A stretch of 64,000 bases of DNA from AC-32 sp963736055. Lineage in GTDB: Bacteria; Actinomycetota; Thermoleophilia; Gaiellales; Gaiellaceae. Location of the stretch: assembly GCA_963736055.1 (NCBI GenBank), contig CAVTNM010000008.1:310001-374000 (forward strand), read 5' to 3'. The notes under the pieces are model-generated. The model searched no databases, was not told where the DNA came from, and saw nothing but the letters and a program-made list of their open reading frames with translations. Position numbers and translations under genes: made by a program. This document shows positions 14,588-22,334 of the stretch, piece after piece; positions within the stretch are counted from its first letter, which is position 1; every line of letters starts with the position of its first letter.

Positions 14588-14608
14588 CAAGTAACAGTCT
14601 GTTACTTG
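14588..14608. repeat. 21-bp palindrome, copy 1
   Basis: Arms CAAGTAACAG and CTGTTACTTG around a single T. An identical copy lies at 14735-14755. Both are in the 205-bp convergent gap between the PilV-like gene and the end of the pilT-pilMNO operon. Confidence 0.85.
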
Positions 14609-14734
14609 GTGTGTGAAGCGGCTGTTGGACCGGCGCGGCGCTCCTTGACGCACCAAGGCGCTCCCCGTGATCCCCGTCAACCATGCGATTTGCGAACCCT
14701 CGCCGGGGCGAGGTCGGCGCCAAGGAGGAAGAAG

Positions 14735-14755
14735 CAAGTAACAGTCTGTTACTTG
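14735..14755. repeat. 21-bp palindrome, copy 2
   Basis: Identical to 14588-14608, in the same orientation by symmetry, 126 bp further on. The position between convergent genes would suit bidirectional termination, but there is no T tract; a REP-like element is the alternative. Confidence 0.85.
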
Positions 14756-14782
14756 GAGCCGGAGCCTTCGCGCTGGGCGGGC

Positions 14783-15532
14783 CTAGCTCGTGGAGAGGAG
14801 GCGCAGCACGTAGCGCGTGCCGTCGGCGGTGTTCATCAGCGTCAGCGGCTTGTTCTTCTTCAGCGTCACCGTCGCGCCGCCGCTCTCGAGGGCGCCGCCC
14901 GCTATGCCGACCTTGGCCGTCTTGGTCGTGACCGAGACGAGCGTGAAGGTGGGATCGGAGCTCGGGAACTGAGCGCCGACCTGGACACTCTGGGAGGAGC
15001 CGTTCACCGAGATCACTGCGCTCGTCGGGGCAGCTGGTGTCGCAGCCGGGGCGTTGCCCGCCGGCGCTTCGCTCGAGCCCCCGGTCGCGGGCGCGACGAT
15101 AGTCGGCGGTTTCTGGGTGCCCGTGCTCGGCGCGCTCGACGTGCTCGTCGAGCAGGTCGAGGCGTCCGAGTCGGTGCAGCCGATCTTCAGCTGCTGAACG
15201 AACGGATCCTTGGTGCGGAAGAGCCCGAAGGCGAGCAGCTGCCCCGACTCCGGGATCGGCGGGGTGTCCGGGTCGGTCAAGCCGTCGCCGGAGCTCGTTG
15301 CCGCAGCGGCAGTCGCGTTGCCGCCGCTCAGTGACGGCGCGGCGATCGGCCCGGAGGTGACTGTCGTGGGCGTAGATGTCGTCGCGGCCGTGTCGTTCGC
15401 GCTCGGCGGATTGAGCATCTTCATCGTCCGCGGAACCTGGAAGGCGAGGAGCCCGAGCAGGAGCACGCCGCCGATTGCCGCGTAGATCTTCTGCTTCTTG
15501 GCCTTCGCCTTGGGATCGAACTTCTTCGCCAT
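14783..15532 (-). CDS. Anchored T4P assembly protein at the pilP position
   Basis: A 249-residue protein with a Lys-rich cytoplasmic start (MAKKFDPKAKAKKQK), one membrane helix (IYAAIGGVLLLGLLAFQV), a long Ser/Thr/Ala/Pro-rich linker and a C-terminal domain of about 80 residues containing two predicted beta-rich repeats. It follows pilO by 3 bp. In diderms this slot holds PilP, which links PilNO to the secretin; here no secretin is present, so it may bridge to the thick wall instead. No clear PilP sequence similarity is visible, so the role is inferred from position. Confidence 0.6.
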   Translation of the reverse strand: MAKKFDPKAKAKKQKIYAAIGGVLLLGLLAFQVPRTMKMLNPPSANDTAATTSTPTTVTSGPIAAPSLSGGNATAAAATSSGDGLTDPDTPPIPESGQLLAFGLFRTKDPFVQQLKIGCTDSDASTCSTSTSSAPSTGTQKPPTIVAPATGGSSEAPAGNAPAATPAAPTSAVISVNGSSQSVQVGAQFPSSDPTFTLVSVTTKTAKVGIAGGALESGGATVTLKKNKPLTLMNTADGTRYVLRLLSTS

Positions 15533-15535
15533 GGC

Positions 15536-16288
15536 CTAGGTGCCCGCCGGTGCGGCCGTCGCGGTGCTCGGCGCGGGGGTCGGGGTGGGAGTCGTCGGCG
15601 TCGTCGTCGTGGGCGTCGTGGTCGTGGTCGTCGGCCCGGTCGCGCCGGTCGCGCCTGTCGCTCCCGTCGCGGGGGCCGCAGGAGCACCGGCCGGCAGGAC
15701 GGTCGGTGCCGTTCCCGTGCCGAAGACGAACGCGTCGATCACGAGGTGCGCGCGAATCTGCGGGAAGCCGGGCGGCGGCGGGGCCTCGGCGAAGTCGATC
15801 GAGTCGATCGCGTACAGGCGCCCGGTCGCGTCCAGTGCGCCACCGCGCACGTCGACGAGGTTTCTCAGCCGGTAGAGGAAGTCCGAAAGGTCGTAGAAGT
15901 TGCCCTGGAACTCGACCGTGATGGGGATCGCGAGGTAGCCCGAGATCGGGGTCGCGGTCGTCGCCGGCGTGATCTGCTCGAACGTGATCCCGCTGTCCTC
16001 GGCGATCTGGTTCAGCTCGAGGATGATGCCCGGCATGTCGACCTGGTCGGGCATGGCCTTGGTGAGCCGGTAGACGTCGGCGACGCGGATCTTCGCCCCG
16101 TTCTTGGCCTCGAGCGTCAGCGCGCGCGCAGCGGTGATGGCGTCGTTCGTGTCCGCGATCTGCTTCTCGAGATCGCCGGCATGAGCGCGCTGCGGGCCGA
16201 TGACCAGGAACCAGCCGCCGAGCCCGGCGAGCACGACGCCGAGCACGATCAGCGCGATCACGACCGGCTGCGGGACGCGGCGCTTCAC
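15536..16288 (-). CDS. pilO: Type IV pilus alignment protein PilO
   Basis: A 250-residue bitopic protein: N-terminal helix VVIALIVLGVVLAGLGGWFLVI, a coiled region (DLEKQIADTNDAITAAR), then a ferredoxin-like PilO fold with ISGYLAIPITVEFQGNFYDLSDFL and FLYRLRNLV. The C-terminal about 50 residues are an ATG repeat and poly-Thr/Pro tail, unusual for PilO and probably wall-spanning. Its ATG overlaps pilN by 4 nt. Confidence 0.9.
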   Translation of the reverse strand: MKRRVPQPVVIALIVLGVVLAGLGGWFLVIGPQRAHAGDLEKQIADTNDAITAARALTLEAKNGAKIRVADVYRLTKAMPDQVDMPGIILELNQIAEDSGITFEQITPATTATPISGYLAIPITVEFQGNFYDLSDFLYRLRNLVDVRGGALDATGRLYAIDSIDFAEAPPPPGFPQIRAHLVIDAFVFGTGTAPTVLPAGAPAAPATGATGATGATGPTTTTTTPTTTTPTTPTPTPAPSTATAAPAGT

Positions 16289-16902
16289 CTCGTGCCTCCC
16301 GGAGAGCGGACGTCCGCCGCGATGATGAAGTGGACGGCGTTCGAGCCGCCGATCTGGGTCAACGTGCTCTGCTGGAGCTGGACGTTGACGAGGTCGGGTA
16401 CGACCGCGAGCCTGCTCAGCAGCCGTGCAACCGCGGCATGCGAGTACGTGTAGCCGTCGAGCGTGAACTCCGTCGCCGCGACCGTCGTGCCCGTAGGAGC
16501 CGCCGCGTCAGGGACCGACGACGAGACGGGAGCCTTCGCCGAGAGCGTTGCGAGCCAGACGTCGTCCGGGAGGACGAGCGAGAGCTCACGGAAGATCCTG
16601 TCCCACGAGACGCGCCGCGAGAGCGCACTGCTCAACGCGGCCACACGCACCTGCTTGTCGCTCGCAAGCGCGCTCTGCGTCTGAACCTTCGAGGCGTCGG
16701 GCGTGGGGATCGCACGCAGGGTGTCCTGCAACGACGAGAGCTCGGCTTGCTTGTCCTTGACCTTGCCGCTCGCGGAGAGAAACGCGGCCGAGAGCACGCC
16801 GGTCAGCAGCACTGCGGCCACCACCGGGACGAGGATGATCCACTGTGTCTTCTGGCGGCCGCCCCGTGCGTCTTCTCGCGGAAGGAGGTTGATCGCGCGC
16901 AC
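16285..16902 (-). CDS. pilN: Type IV pilus assembly protein PilN
   Basis: A 205-residue protein with the classic cytoplasmic PilM-binding motif INLLPRE at residues 4-10, one membrane helix (WIILVPVVAAVLLTGVLSAAFL), a coiled coil and a ferredoxin-like domain (SWDRIFRELSLVLPDDVWLATL; FTLDGYTYSHAAVARLLSRL). The start is GTG at 16902, 1 nt after the pilM stop. It forms the alignment complex with PilM and PilO. Confidence 0.93.
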   Translation of the reverse strand: MRAINLLPREDARGGRQKTQWIILVPVVAAVLLTGVLSAAFLSASGKVKDKQAELSSLQDTLRAIPTPDASKVQTQSALASDKQVRVAALSSALSRRVSWDRIFRELSLVLPDDVWLATLSAKAPVSSSVPDAAAPTGTTVAATEFTLDGYTYSHAAVARLLSRLAVVPDLVNVQLQQSTLTQIGGSNAVHFIIAADVRSPGGTR

Positions 16903-16903
16903 G

Positions 16904-18374
16904 TCAGTCCTCGATTCCCAGGCCGATGGCGACTGCGAGCGAGCCGACCTGCTCGGCCTCGCGAACCTTGCGTCCGAGCTTCACGCGCGTGAGCGGATCG
17001 CCGACGGCGACGCGGACGCCGATCAGCTTCTGCAGCTCCTCGGCGAGCCCGGCCAGATGAGCGGTGCCGCCCGTGATCACGATCTCGCCGATGCCCAGAG
17101 AGCCCGGCTGGTTCTGGTAGAACTGGAGCGAGGAGACGAGCTCCCGAGCAAAGGCCTGAAGCTGCCGGCGAATCGCCTCGCGTGCGTTGTCGGCCTGCTC
17201 CTGAGTGAGCCCCTCCGGCACGTTCGCCGTGACGAGCGAGAGCTCGCGCTTGACCGGCTCCGCTTCGGAGGGCGCGCAGTTGAGATCCCGCGAGATCGCG
17301 ACGTCGAGCGTTTGGCCTCCCCAGTCGAGCACGCGCGTGAACTCGCAGACGCTGCCGTCTGAGACCGCGAAGGTGGACCGGTCGTGGCCGATCGAGACGA
17401 CGACGAGGGCGGCATCCGCCGGCCCGTCGTCCTCTGTCGTCGGAGGCTCGCCAAGAGCGCGCAAGAGCGCGAAGGCTTCGAGGTCGATCCCCGACAGGCG
17501 GATCCCGGCCTTCTTGCAGGCGCTGACGTAGCGGTCGATCAGCTCGCGGTAGGCGACGACGAGCAGGATCCGGCGCACGACGTTGCCCTCCTCGTCGACC
17601 CGGTCGCCGAGGACGTGGTAATCGAGCACGGCCTCCTCGATCGGAATCGGAAGGGCCTCCTGGGCGCGGAAGCGGATCGCGTTCTCGAGCTGCTTCGGAT
17701 CGTCGATGCCCGCGATCTCGAAGATCCGGACGCCGATGCGGTTGTTGGCGATCCCGAGCCGCACGCCCTGGCGCGGAAGCTTGTGTTTGCGGAAGAAGGC
17801 GCGCAGCGCCTCGGCAAGAAGCTCCGGCTCGCGCAGCTCACCGCCGACCACGAGACCGTGGTCGAGGTCCTCGCGCGCGACCTGGACGAGCTCCGGCGAC
17901 CCATTGTTGACGACCCGGGCGGCAGCGAGCTGGGAGGCGCCGATCTTCAGCCCCACGACCCGCTTGGCGCGCTTGTGGTTGCCCTGGCGGCGGAGGCCTC
18001 GCTTCGCCTTGCGCGGGCTTCGCGGGCTTCTCGGGCTTCTCGCCGGCGCTCGTCGGCTCGTCGGCCTCGGCTTTGGCGGCCTTCGGCTTGCGCCGGAACG
18101 AGAAGGAGATCTCCTTCTTCAGCAGCGAGCTCTTTTCCTCGAGATCCTCCAGCGGCTCCTCGACCGTCCCGACAGGCTCCAGCGTAGGCTCCGGGGCCAC
18201 CTCGGACACAGGCTCGTCCTCGAGCTCGACCGGTGGCACGGGCGCGGGCACGGGCACGGGCTCGGGCGCAGGCACGGGCTCGACCGGCTCCACTTCCGTC
18301 TCCTCGAGCGCCTCCGGCTCCTCGTCACCCTCCTTCTTGCGGCCGAAGGAGATCTCCTTGTTCCAGTCGACCAC
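16904..18374 (-). CDS. pilM: PilM with N-terminal extension, apparent +1 frame break near 18011
   Basis: The core (from about 17956, VGLKIGASQLAAARVV) is an actin-like ATPase that binds the PilN INLLP motif; VVVSIGHDRSTFAV and IVITGGTAHLAGL are its nucleotide-site segments. Upstream, from GTG at 18374 (VVDWNKEISFGRKK), an acidic Pro/Glu-rich region of about 120 residues runs toward the core but is one base out of frame. Skipping one C at GCG-C-AAG (18008-18014) joins it through KAKRGLRRQGNHKRAKRV to the core. The extension holds two copies of a KEISF-x(1-2)-RK motif. The alternative is two genes, with pilM starting at the GTG at 17956, which has no Shine-Dalgarno. Confidence 0.85.
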
Positions 18375-18376
18375 GG

Positions 18377-19513
18377 CTACGCCTCGGCGATCCGGAGGCT
18401 CGGCGTGGCATCGGCCGGCTCAGCGGGCACCTGGAAGCCGGAGCGCTCGAGCAGGCTGTACAGCTGCTCGGGACGGCTGGAACGCGAGAGCGCGGCCTCC
18501 AGGGTGATGACGCCGCGCAGGGTGAGGTCGGCGAGCGACTGCTCCATCGTCTGCATTCCGCGCGCCGTCCCGGTCTGCATCACGGAGTACACCTGCTCGA
18601 CCTTGGACTGGCGGATCAGGTTCCGGACGGCGTCGTCGGGGAAGAGGATCTCGAGCGCGGGGACGCGGCCCTTTCCGTCGGCGGTGGGTAGCAGCGCCTG
18701 CGTGACGATGCCCTCGAGCGTCGCCGCGAGCTGAATCCGGATCTGGTCCTGCTGCCCGCCGGGGAAGGCGTCCACGACGCGATCGATCGTCCCCGGAGCG
18801 CTCTGGGTATGGAGTGTCGCGAAGACGAGGTGGCCCGTCTCGGCCGCGGTCAGCGCGGTGGAAATCGTCTCGAGGTCGCGCATCTCGCCGAGGAGGATCA
18901 CGTCGGGGTCCTGGCGGAGCGCGGCGCGGAGAGCCTCCGCGAAGCTGGTCGCGTCGACACCGATCTCGCGCTGGTTGACGACGCAGCGCTTGTGCCGGTG
19001 CACGAACTCGATCGGGTCCTCGATCGTGAGGATGTGCTCGGCGCGCTTGCGGTTGATCTCGTCGATCAGCGCCGCGAGGGTCGTCGACTTGCCCGAGCCG
19101 GTCGGCCCGGTGACGAGGATGAGCCCGCGCGGCCGCTCGGTCAGCTCGTGAAGGGCGGAGGGGATTCCGAGCTCCTCGAGCGTCTTGATCTCCGTCGGGA
19201 TGAGGCGGAAGGCCGCGCCAAGTGCCTCGCGCTGCCAGTACACGTTCACGCGGAAGCGCGCGAGGCCGGGAATCGAATGCGCCAGGTCGATCTGCCGGCT
19301 GAGCTCGAGGTGCTTCTGCTGCTCGGTCGAGAGGATGCGGTACAGCAGCTGCTGTGTGACGTCGGCCGTCAGCGGCGGGATGTCCTGGAGCGGCTCCAGC
19401 TTCCCGCGCACGCGCACGGCCGGGTGCGCGCCCACGGCGACGTGCAGATCCGACGCGTTCCGCGCCACCATCTGCTCGAGCAGATCGTCGATCGAGTACA
19501 GAGTTTCCGCCAT
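18377..19513 (-). CDS. pilT: Type IV pilus retraction ATPase PilT
   Basis: A 378-residue hexameric ATPase. It has an N-terminal PAS-like domain (ASDLHVAVGAHPAVRVRGKL), Walker A GPTGSGKSTT (about residue 136), the Asp box TIEDPIEF, Walker B VILLGEMRDLET, a His box (HLVFATLHT), and the PilT-type C-terminal AVRNLIRQSK. It heads the operon pilT-pilM-pilN-pilO-(14783 gene). The start ATG at 19513 lies 13 nt after a sigma-28-like -10. Confidence 0.95.
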   Translation of the reverse strand: MAETLYSIDDLLEQMVARNASDLHVAVGAHPAVRVRGKLEPLQDIPPLTADVTQQLLYRILSTEQQKHLELSRQIDLAHSIPGLARFRVNVYWQREALGAAFRLIPTEIKTLEELGIPSALHELTERPRGLILVTGPTGSGKSTTLAALIDEINRKRAEHILTIEDPIEFVHRHKRCVVNQREIGVDATSFAEALRAALRQDPDVILLGEMRDLETISTALTAAETGHLVFATLHTQSAPGTIDRVVDAFPGGQQDQIRIQLAATLEGIVTQALLPTADGKGRVPALEILFPDDAVRNLIRQSKVEQVYSVMQTGTARGMQTMEQSLADLTLRGVITLEAALSRSSRPEQLYSLLERSGFQVPAEPADATPSLRIAEA

Positions 19514-19526
19514 GGCCGCTGGGCTG

Positions 19527-19554
19527 CTATCGGCAGCGCCATTCCCTTTCTTGA
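19527..19554 (-). promoter_or_regulatory. Sigma-28-like promoter of the pilT-pilMNO operon
   Basis: On the minus strand TCAA (19551-19554), 16 bp, GCCGATAG (19527-19534). The predicted transcript would start about 6 nt before the pilT ATG. Confidence 0.7.
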
Positions 19555-19677
19555 GGGTCGTTTCGGAGGGCCGGCGGGTGATCAGCGTTCACCCAATCGG
19601 GGGGTGGACCAGGGCGACTCGGCGGGCGATAGAGGAGCAGGCCATCTGCGCACCCCCCCTTCAAGGAGGACCAAAGA

Positions 19678-20070
19678 ATGCTTGCAAGGCTTTCGCACCG
19701 ACTCGGCCAGGTGCGGCGTGAGGAAGGTTTCACCCTCATCGAGCTCCTGGTCGTCATCATCATCCTCGGGATCCTGCTTGCGATTGCGATCCCCTCGTAC
19801 CTGAGCTTCCGCACCCGGGCGAACAAGTCCGCTGCGCAGGCCAACGTTCGTGCTGCCGTTCCCGGCATGGAGGCGTTCAACGCCGACCACGCCACCGGTT
19901 ACACGGGCGTCACCCTGACCAAGCTCCAGGGCTCCTACGACGCCGGGATCAAGAACATCAAGATCTCGGTCGCGACCGTCGGCGGGTACTGCATCCGCAA
20001 CACCGTCCCCGGCACGGTCACGTACCACAAGTCGGGCCCGTCCGGCGACATCAAGGTCGGCGCCTGCTAG
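19678..20070 (+). CDS. pilA: Type IV major pilin, copy 1
   Basis: A 130-residue prepilin with cleavage site EEG/FTLIELLVVIIILGILLAIAIPSYLSFRTRANKSAAQANV, quoted from the family pattern in segments: FTLIELLVV, then IIILGILLAIAIPSYL. Mature Glu5 is present. Two C-terminal Cys (GGYC...GAC) should close a disulfide loop. The start ATG has a strong AAGGAGGACC site 6 nt upstream, unlike most T4P genes here. It is nearly identical in DNA to copy 3. Confidence 0.93.
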   Translation: MLARLSHRLGQVRREEGFTLIELLVVIIILGILLAIAIPSYLSFRTRANKSAAQANVRAAVPGMEAFNADHATGYTGVTLTKLQGSYDAGIKNIKISVATVGGYCIRNTVPGTVTYHKSGPSGDIKVGAC

Positions 20071-20093
20071 GAAGCTCGCTTGCGAGCGGTGTG

Positions 20094-20126
20094 AAAGGGC
20101 GCGGGAGACCGCGCCCTTTCTCTTTC
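20094..20126 (+). terminator. Intrinsic terminator after pilA copy 1
   Basis: A perfect 11-bp stem AAAGGGCGCGG/CCGCGCCCTTT with loop GAGA, followed by CTCTTTC. The same stem core recurs after pilA copy 3. Confidence 0.8.
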
Positions 20127-20130
20127 GTGC

Positions 20131-20158
20131 TAACGGTTGAGGCCGTTGGAGCCGATAC
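20131..20158 (+). promoter_or_regulatory. Sigma-28-like promoter of pilA copy 2
   Basis: TAAC (20131-20134), 16 bp, GCCGATAC (20151-20158), then 7 nt to GTG at 20166. The -35 is closer to the TAAA consensus than the TCAA seen at the other sites. Confidence 0.65.
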
Positions 20159-20165
20159 CGAACGC

Positions 20166-20552
20166 GTGAGCGGCACACTGCGGCAGACCATGGCGCGCGA
20201 CGAGCGCGGCTTCACCCTGATCGAGCTCCTCGTCGTGGTGATCATCCTCGGGATCCTGCTGGGGATCGCGATCCCCTCGTACCTCAGCTTCCGCACCCGG
20301 GCGAACAAGTCCGCTGCGCAGGCCAACGTCCGCGCAGCAATTCCCGGGATGGAGGCTTTCAACGTCGATCACGCCACCGGCTATGTGGGCGTCAGCCTCG
20401 CGAAGCTCCAGGCCAGCTACGACGCCGGGATCAAGAGCGTGACGATCCGCGCGGCGACTGTCGGCGGCTACTGCCTCGAGAACACCTCCCCGACCACGGT
20501 CACGTACCACAAGTCCGGGCCGGCCGGGGACATTCGCTCCGGCAGCTGCTGA
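20166..20552 (+). CDS. Type IV pilin, copy 2
   Basis: A 128-residue prepilin with site ERG/FTLIELLVVVIILGILLGIAI. I chose GTG at 20166 (VSGTLRQTMARDERG): it is 7 nt after the -10 box and gives a leader of normal size, whereas an upstream GTG would place the promoter inside the gene. It shares the pilin fold and C-terminal Cys pair (GGYC...GSC) with copies 1 and 3 but has diverged more. Immediately downstream CACCCGTACGGGTG forms a short palindrome. Confidence 0.88.
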   Translation: MSGTLRQTMARDERGFTLIELLVVVIILGILLGIAIPSYLSFRTRANKSAAQANVRAAIPGMEAFNVDHATGYVGVSLAKLQASYDAGIKSVTIRAATVGGYCLENTSPTTVTYHKSGPAGDIRSGSC

Positions 20553-20646
20553 GACCGGCTCACCCGTACGGGTGTGTGGCTTGGAGCCATCGCAAGCCGA
20601 TCTATTCGGGAGCCACCGTAGTTCCCGAAGCCGAAGGAGCAACATC

Positions 20647-21030
20647 ATGAACAGCATGCGGCGCCGCCTGACGAGGGACGATCGCGGTTTCACCCTCATC
20701 GAGCTCCTGGTCGTCATCATCATCCTCGGGATCCTGCTTGCGATTGCGATCCCCTCGTACCTGAGCTTCCGCACCCGGGCGAACAAGTCCGCTGCGCAGG
20801 CCAACGTCCGCGCTGCCGTCCCCGGCATGGAGGCGTTCAACGCCGACCACGCCACCGGTTACACGGGCGTCACCCTGACCAAGCTCCAGGGCTCCTACGA
20901 CGCCGGGATCAAGAACATCAAGATCTCGGTCGCGACCGTCGGCGGGTACTGCGTGGTCAACACGGTCCCCGGCACGTTCACGTACCACAAGTCGGGGCCG
21001 TCGGGCGACATCAAGCCGGGTAGCTGCTAG
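20647..21030 (+). CDS. pilA: Type IV pilin, copy 3
   Basis: A 127-residue prepilin (MNSMRRRLTRDDRG/FTLIELL). A GAAGGAG Shine-Dalgarno sits 7 nt before the ATG. From about 20686 to 20953 the DNA matches copy 1 except for three third-position changes, while the flanking leader and last codons differ. A recent duplication or gene conversion is indicated. A GCCGATCT upstream (20596-20603) lacks a TCAA partner, so the promoter is not assigned. Confidence 0.93.
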   Translation: MNSMRRRLTRDDRGFTLIELLVVIIILGILLAIAIPSYLSFRTRANKSAAQANVRAAVPGMEAFNADHATGYTGVTLTKLQGSYDAGIKNIKISVATVGGYCVVNTVPGTFTYHKSGPSGDIKPGSC

Positions 21031-21055
21031 GCACGATTCGACAAGTCTTGCGAGG

Positions 21056-21087
21056 AGGGCGCGGGAGACCGCGCCCTTCGTCTTTTC
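21056..21087 (+). terminator. Intrinsic terminator after pilA copy 3
   Basis: A 9-bp stem AGGGCGCGG/CCGCGCCCT with loop GAGA, then TCGTCTTTTCC. The core is identical to the terminator of copy 1, so the duplication may have included it. Confidence 0.8.
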
Positions 21088-21091
21088 CGGG

Positions 21092-21119
21092 TCAAGCGAC
21101 GCCGGCGAAATGCCGATAG
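21092..21119 (+). promoter_or_regulatory. Sigma-28-like promoter of 21127 gene
   Basis: TCAA (21092-21095), 16 bp, GCCGATAG (21112-21119), then 7 nt to GTG at 21127. One of the best matches in the window. Confidence 0.72.
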
Positions 21120-21126
21120 GAACACC

Positions 21127-21729
21127 GTGGCCCTGAGTCCTCGCGTCCGGATTCTCGCTGCGGCACTCCTCGTGGCCGTGCTTGCGCTTGCCGCAGGCTT
21201 TCTGCTGCTCGGCCGGGGCCAGAGCTCCTCGCAGGCAGCCGTGAAGACGATCAGGCCTCTGCATCCCGTGAAGAAAGCGGCGACGAAGCACGTGCTGGCC
21301 GTCAAGACGGTCAAGCCGGCGAAGAAGCCGGCCAGGAAGCCGGTCGCCAAGCGCGTGGTGCACGTTCGGCCTGCGGTCGTGAACGGCATGCCGGCCGCGC
21401 TCGCGTCGGCGCTGGCATCGCACCGGGTCGTGGTGGTCTCCCTCTACACGCCTCGCTCGCCCGTGGACGCGATGTCGACCGACGAGGCCAGGCACGGGGC
21501 GGCGCTTGCCGGTGCAGGGTTCGTCGCGCTCAGCGTCGCGGACGAGAAGATCGTCTCCCCCCTCACCTCCCTTTTGACCGGCGCTCCCACCGCCGCGGAT
21601 CGCGTTCTCGATGGACCGGCCGTGCTGGTGTTCCAGCGCCCACGGACGTTGTTCGTCCGCCTGAACGGGTTCGCAGACCGGGACACGGTCGCACAGGCAG
21701 CGACGAACGCCGACACGCCGGCCGGGTGA
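21127..21729 (+). CDS. Membrane-anchored lysine-rich protein of the pilus locus
   Basis: A 200-residue protein of unknown function. It has one N-terminal helix (ILAAALLVAVLALAAGFLLLG), a Lys/Ala/Pro/Val-rich stalk (KPAKKPARKPVAKR) and a C-terminal domain of about 110 residues that resembles a thioredoxin fold (VVVVSLYTPRSPVD... and DGPAVLVFQRPRTLFVRLNG) but lacks the CxxC pair. The start GTG is 7 nt after the sigma-28-like -10, so it belongs to the T4P regulon. It overlaps the next gene by GTGA. A cell-wall-crossing scaffold is one possibility, by inference only. Confidence 0.75.
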   Translation: MALSPRVRILAAALLVAVLALAAGFLLLGRGQSSSQAAVKTIRPLHPVKKAATKHVLAVKTVKPAKKPARKPVAKRVVHVRPAVVNGMPAALASALASHRVVVVSLYTPRSPVDAMSTDEARHGAALAGAGFVALSVADEKIVSPLTSLLTGAPTAADRVLDGPAVLVFQRPRTLFVRLNGFADRDTVAQAATNADTPAG

Positions 21730-21998
21730 GCAGCGAAGGCTCCCTCGCCCCGCCCGCGGGCCGCGAGCTGTTCGTGCGACACGCCCGCAAGGACGGCCGC
21801 TCGGTCGCCGTCATCCGCGCGGTCGACCACGGGACATCCTGCGTCGTGGAGGCGGAGATCTACCCGCCAGGCGTGGCCGGCTCCGAGCCGACACGCCCGG
21901 GCCCGTACACGTTCGCGGACGCCCGCGAGGCAACGGCATTCGTGACGGAAGCGGTCGAGGCACTGATGTACCTCGGCTGCGACGTTCAGGCAGCCTAG
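21726..21998 (+). CDS. Small conserved-looking hypothetical protein
   Basis: A 90-residue protein starting GTG at 21726, overlapping the stop of the upstream anchored protein by 4 nt. It is soluble, without signal peptide or membrane helix; the C-terminal half (YTFADAREATAFVTEAVEALMYLGCDV) looks like a helical element. I do not recognise a family. Coupled translation implies a role with the upstream pilus-locus protein. Confidence 0.7.
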   Translation: MSSEGSLAPPAGRELFVRHARKDGRSVAVIRAVDHGTSCVVEAEIYPPGVAGSEPTRPGPYTFADAREATAFVTEAVEALMYLGCDVQAA

Positions 21999-22000
21999 GC

Positions 22001-22025
22001 GTGGGGGAACCCCTGGTTCCCCCAC
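22001..22025. terminator. Bidirectional hairpin between convergent genes
   Basis: A perfect 11-bp stem GTGGGGGAACC/GGTTCCCCCAC with a 3-nt loop, 2 bp after the stop of the plus-strand operon and facing the end of pilB. There is no strong T tract. A second stem GCCGGGC/GCCCGGC with loop AAA occurs about 90 bp further on. Confidence 0.6.
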
Positions 22026-22334
22026 GAGCCCCCTCCTTCACAACCTCGACGCGACTCGGAGAGATCCAGGAGCCGCCTCTTGCCTGGGTCACGCAGCTGG
22101 TCTTGGCGTAGTGAGGCTCCCGCCGGGCAAAGCCCGGCTCCGCCGGCAAGCCTCGTCGCTTTGCACGGCGACCTAGCAACACCGGTTCGAGGCTTCGTTC
22201 GATCTTGCCAAGCGTCACGACGGCGCGCAGGGAGCCGAAGAACAGTGACAGTCACTGTGACTGTCACTGGGACCTGGCCCTCTGGGCCGTGTCTCTGCGG
22301 CGGGAGGGCTGCCCGCAGGCTCGCTGCCACTCGC
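22026..22334. other. Convergent intergenic region rich in palindromes
   Basis: There is no supported gene. Contents are the GCCGGGC-AAA-GCCCGGC hairpin near 22120-22140 and a 27-bp nested palindrome at 22243-22269. The rest shows no codon-like structure on either strand. Confidence 0.6.
22243..22269. repeat. 27-bp nested palindrome downstream of pilB
   Basis: Arms of 13 bp (CAGTGACAGTCAC and its complement) around a central T. Each arm itself contains GTGAC-N-GTCAC. It shares the AGTRACAG core with the 21-bp palindromes at 14588 and 14735, so they may be one family. Confidence 0.75.

Noticed and set aside
19640..19677. GGCGATAG upstream of pilA copy 1 as another sigma-28-like promoter
   Set aside because: The second base deviates and no TCAA-like element lies 16 bp upstream; the gene has a normal Shine-Dalgarno and a longer leader.
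20596..20603. GCCGATCT upstream of pilA copy 3 as a promoter
   Set aside because: The matching -35 position reads GTGG, so the pair rule seen at the other sites fails.
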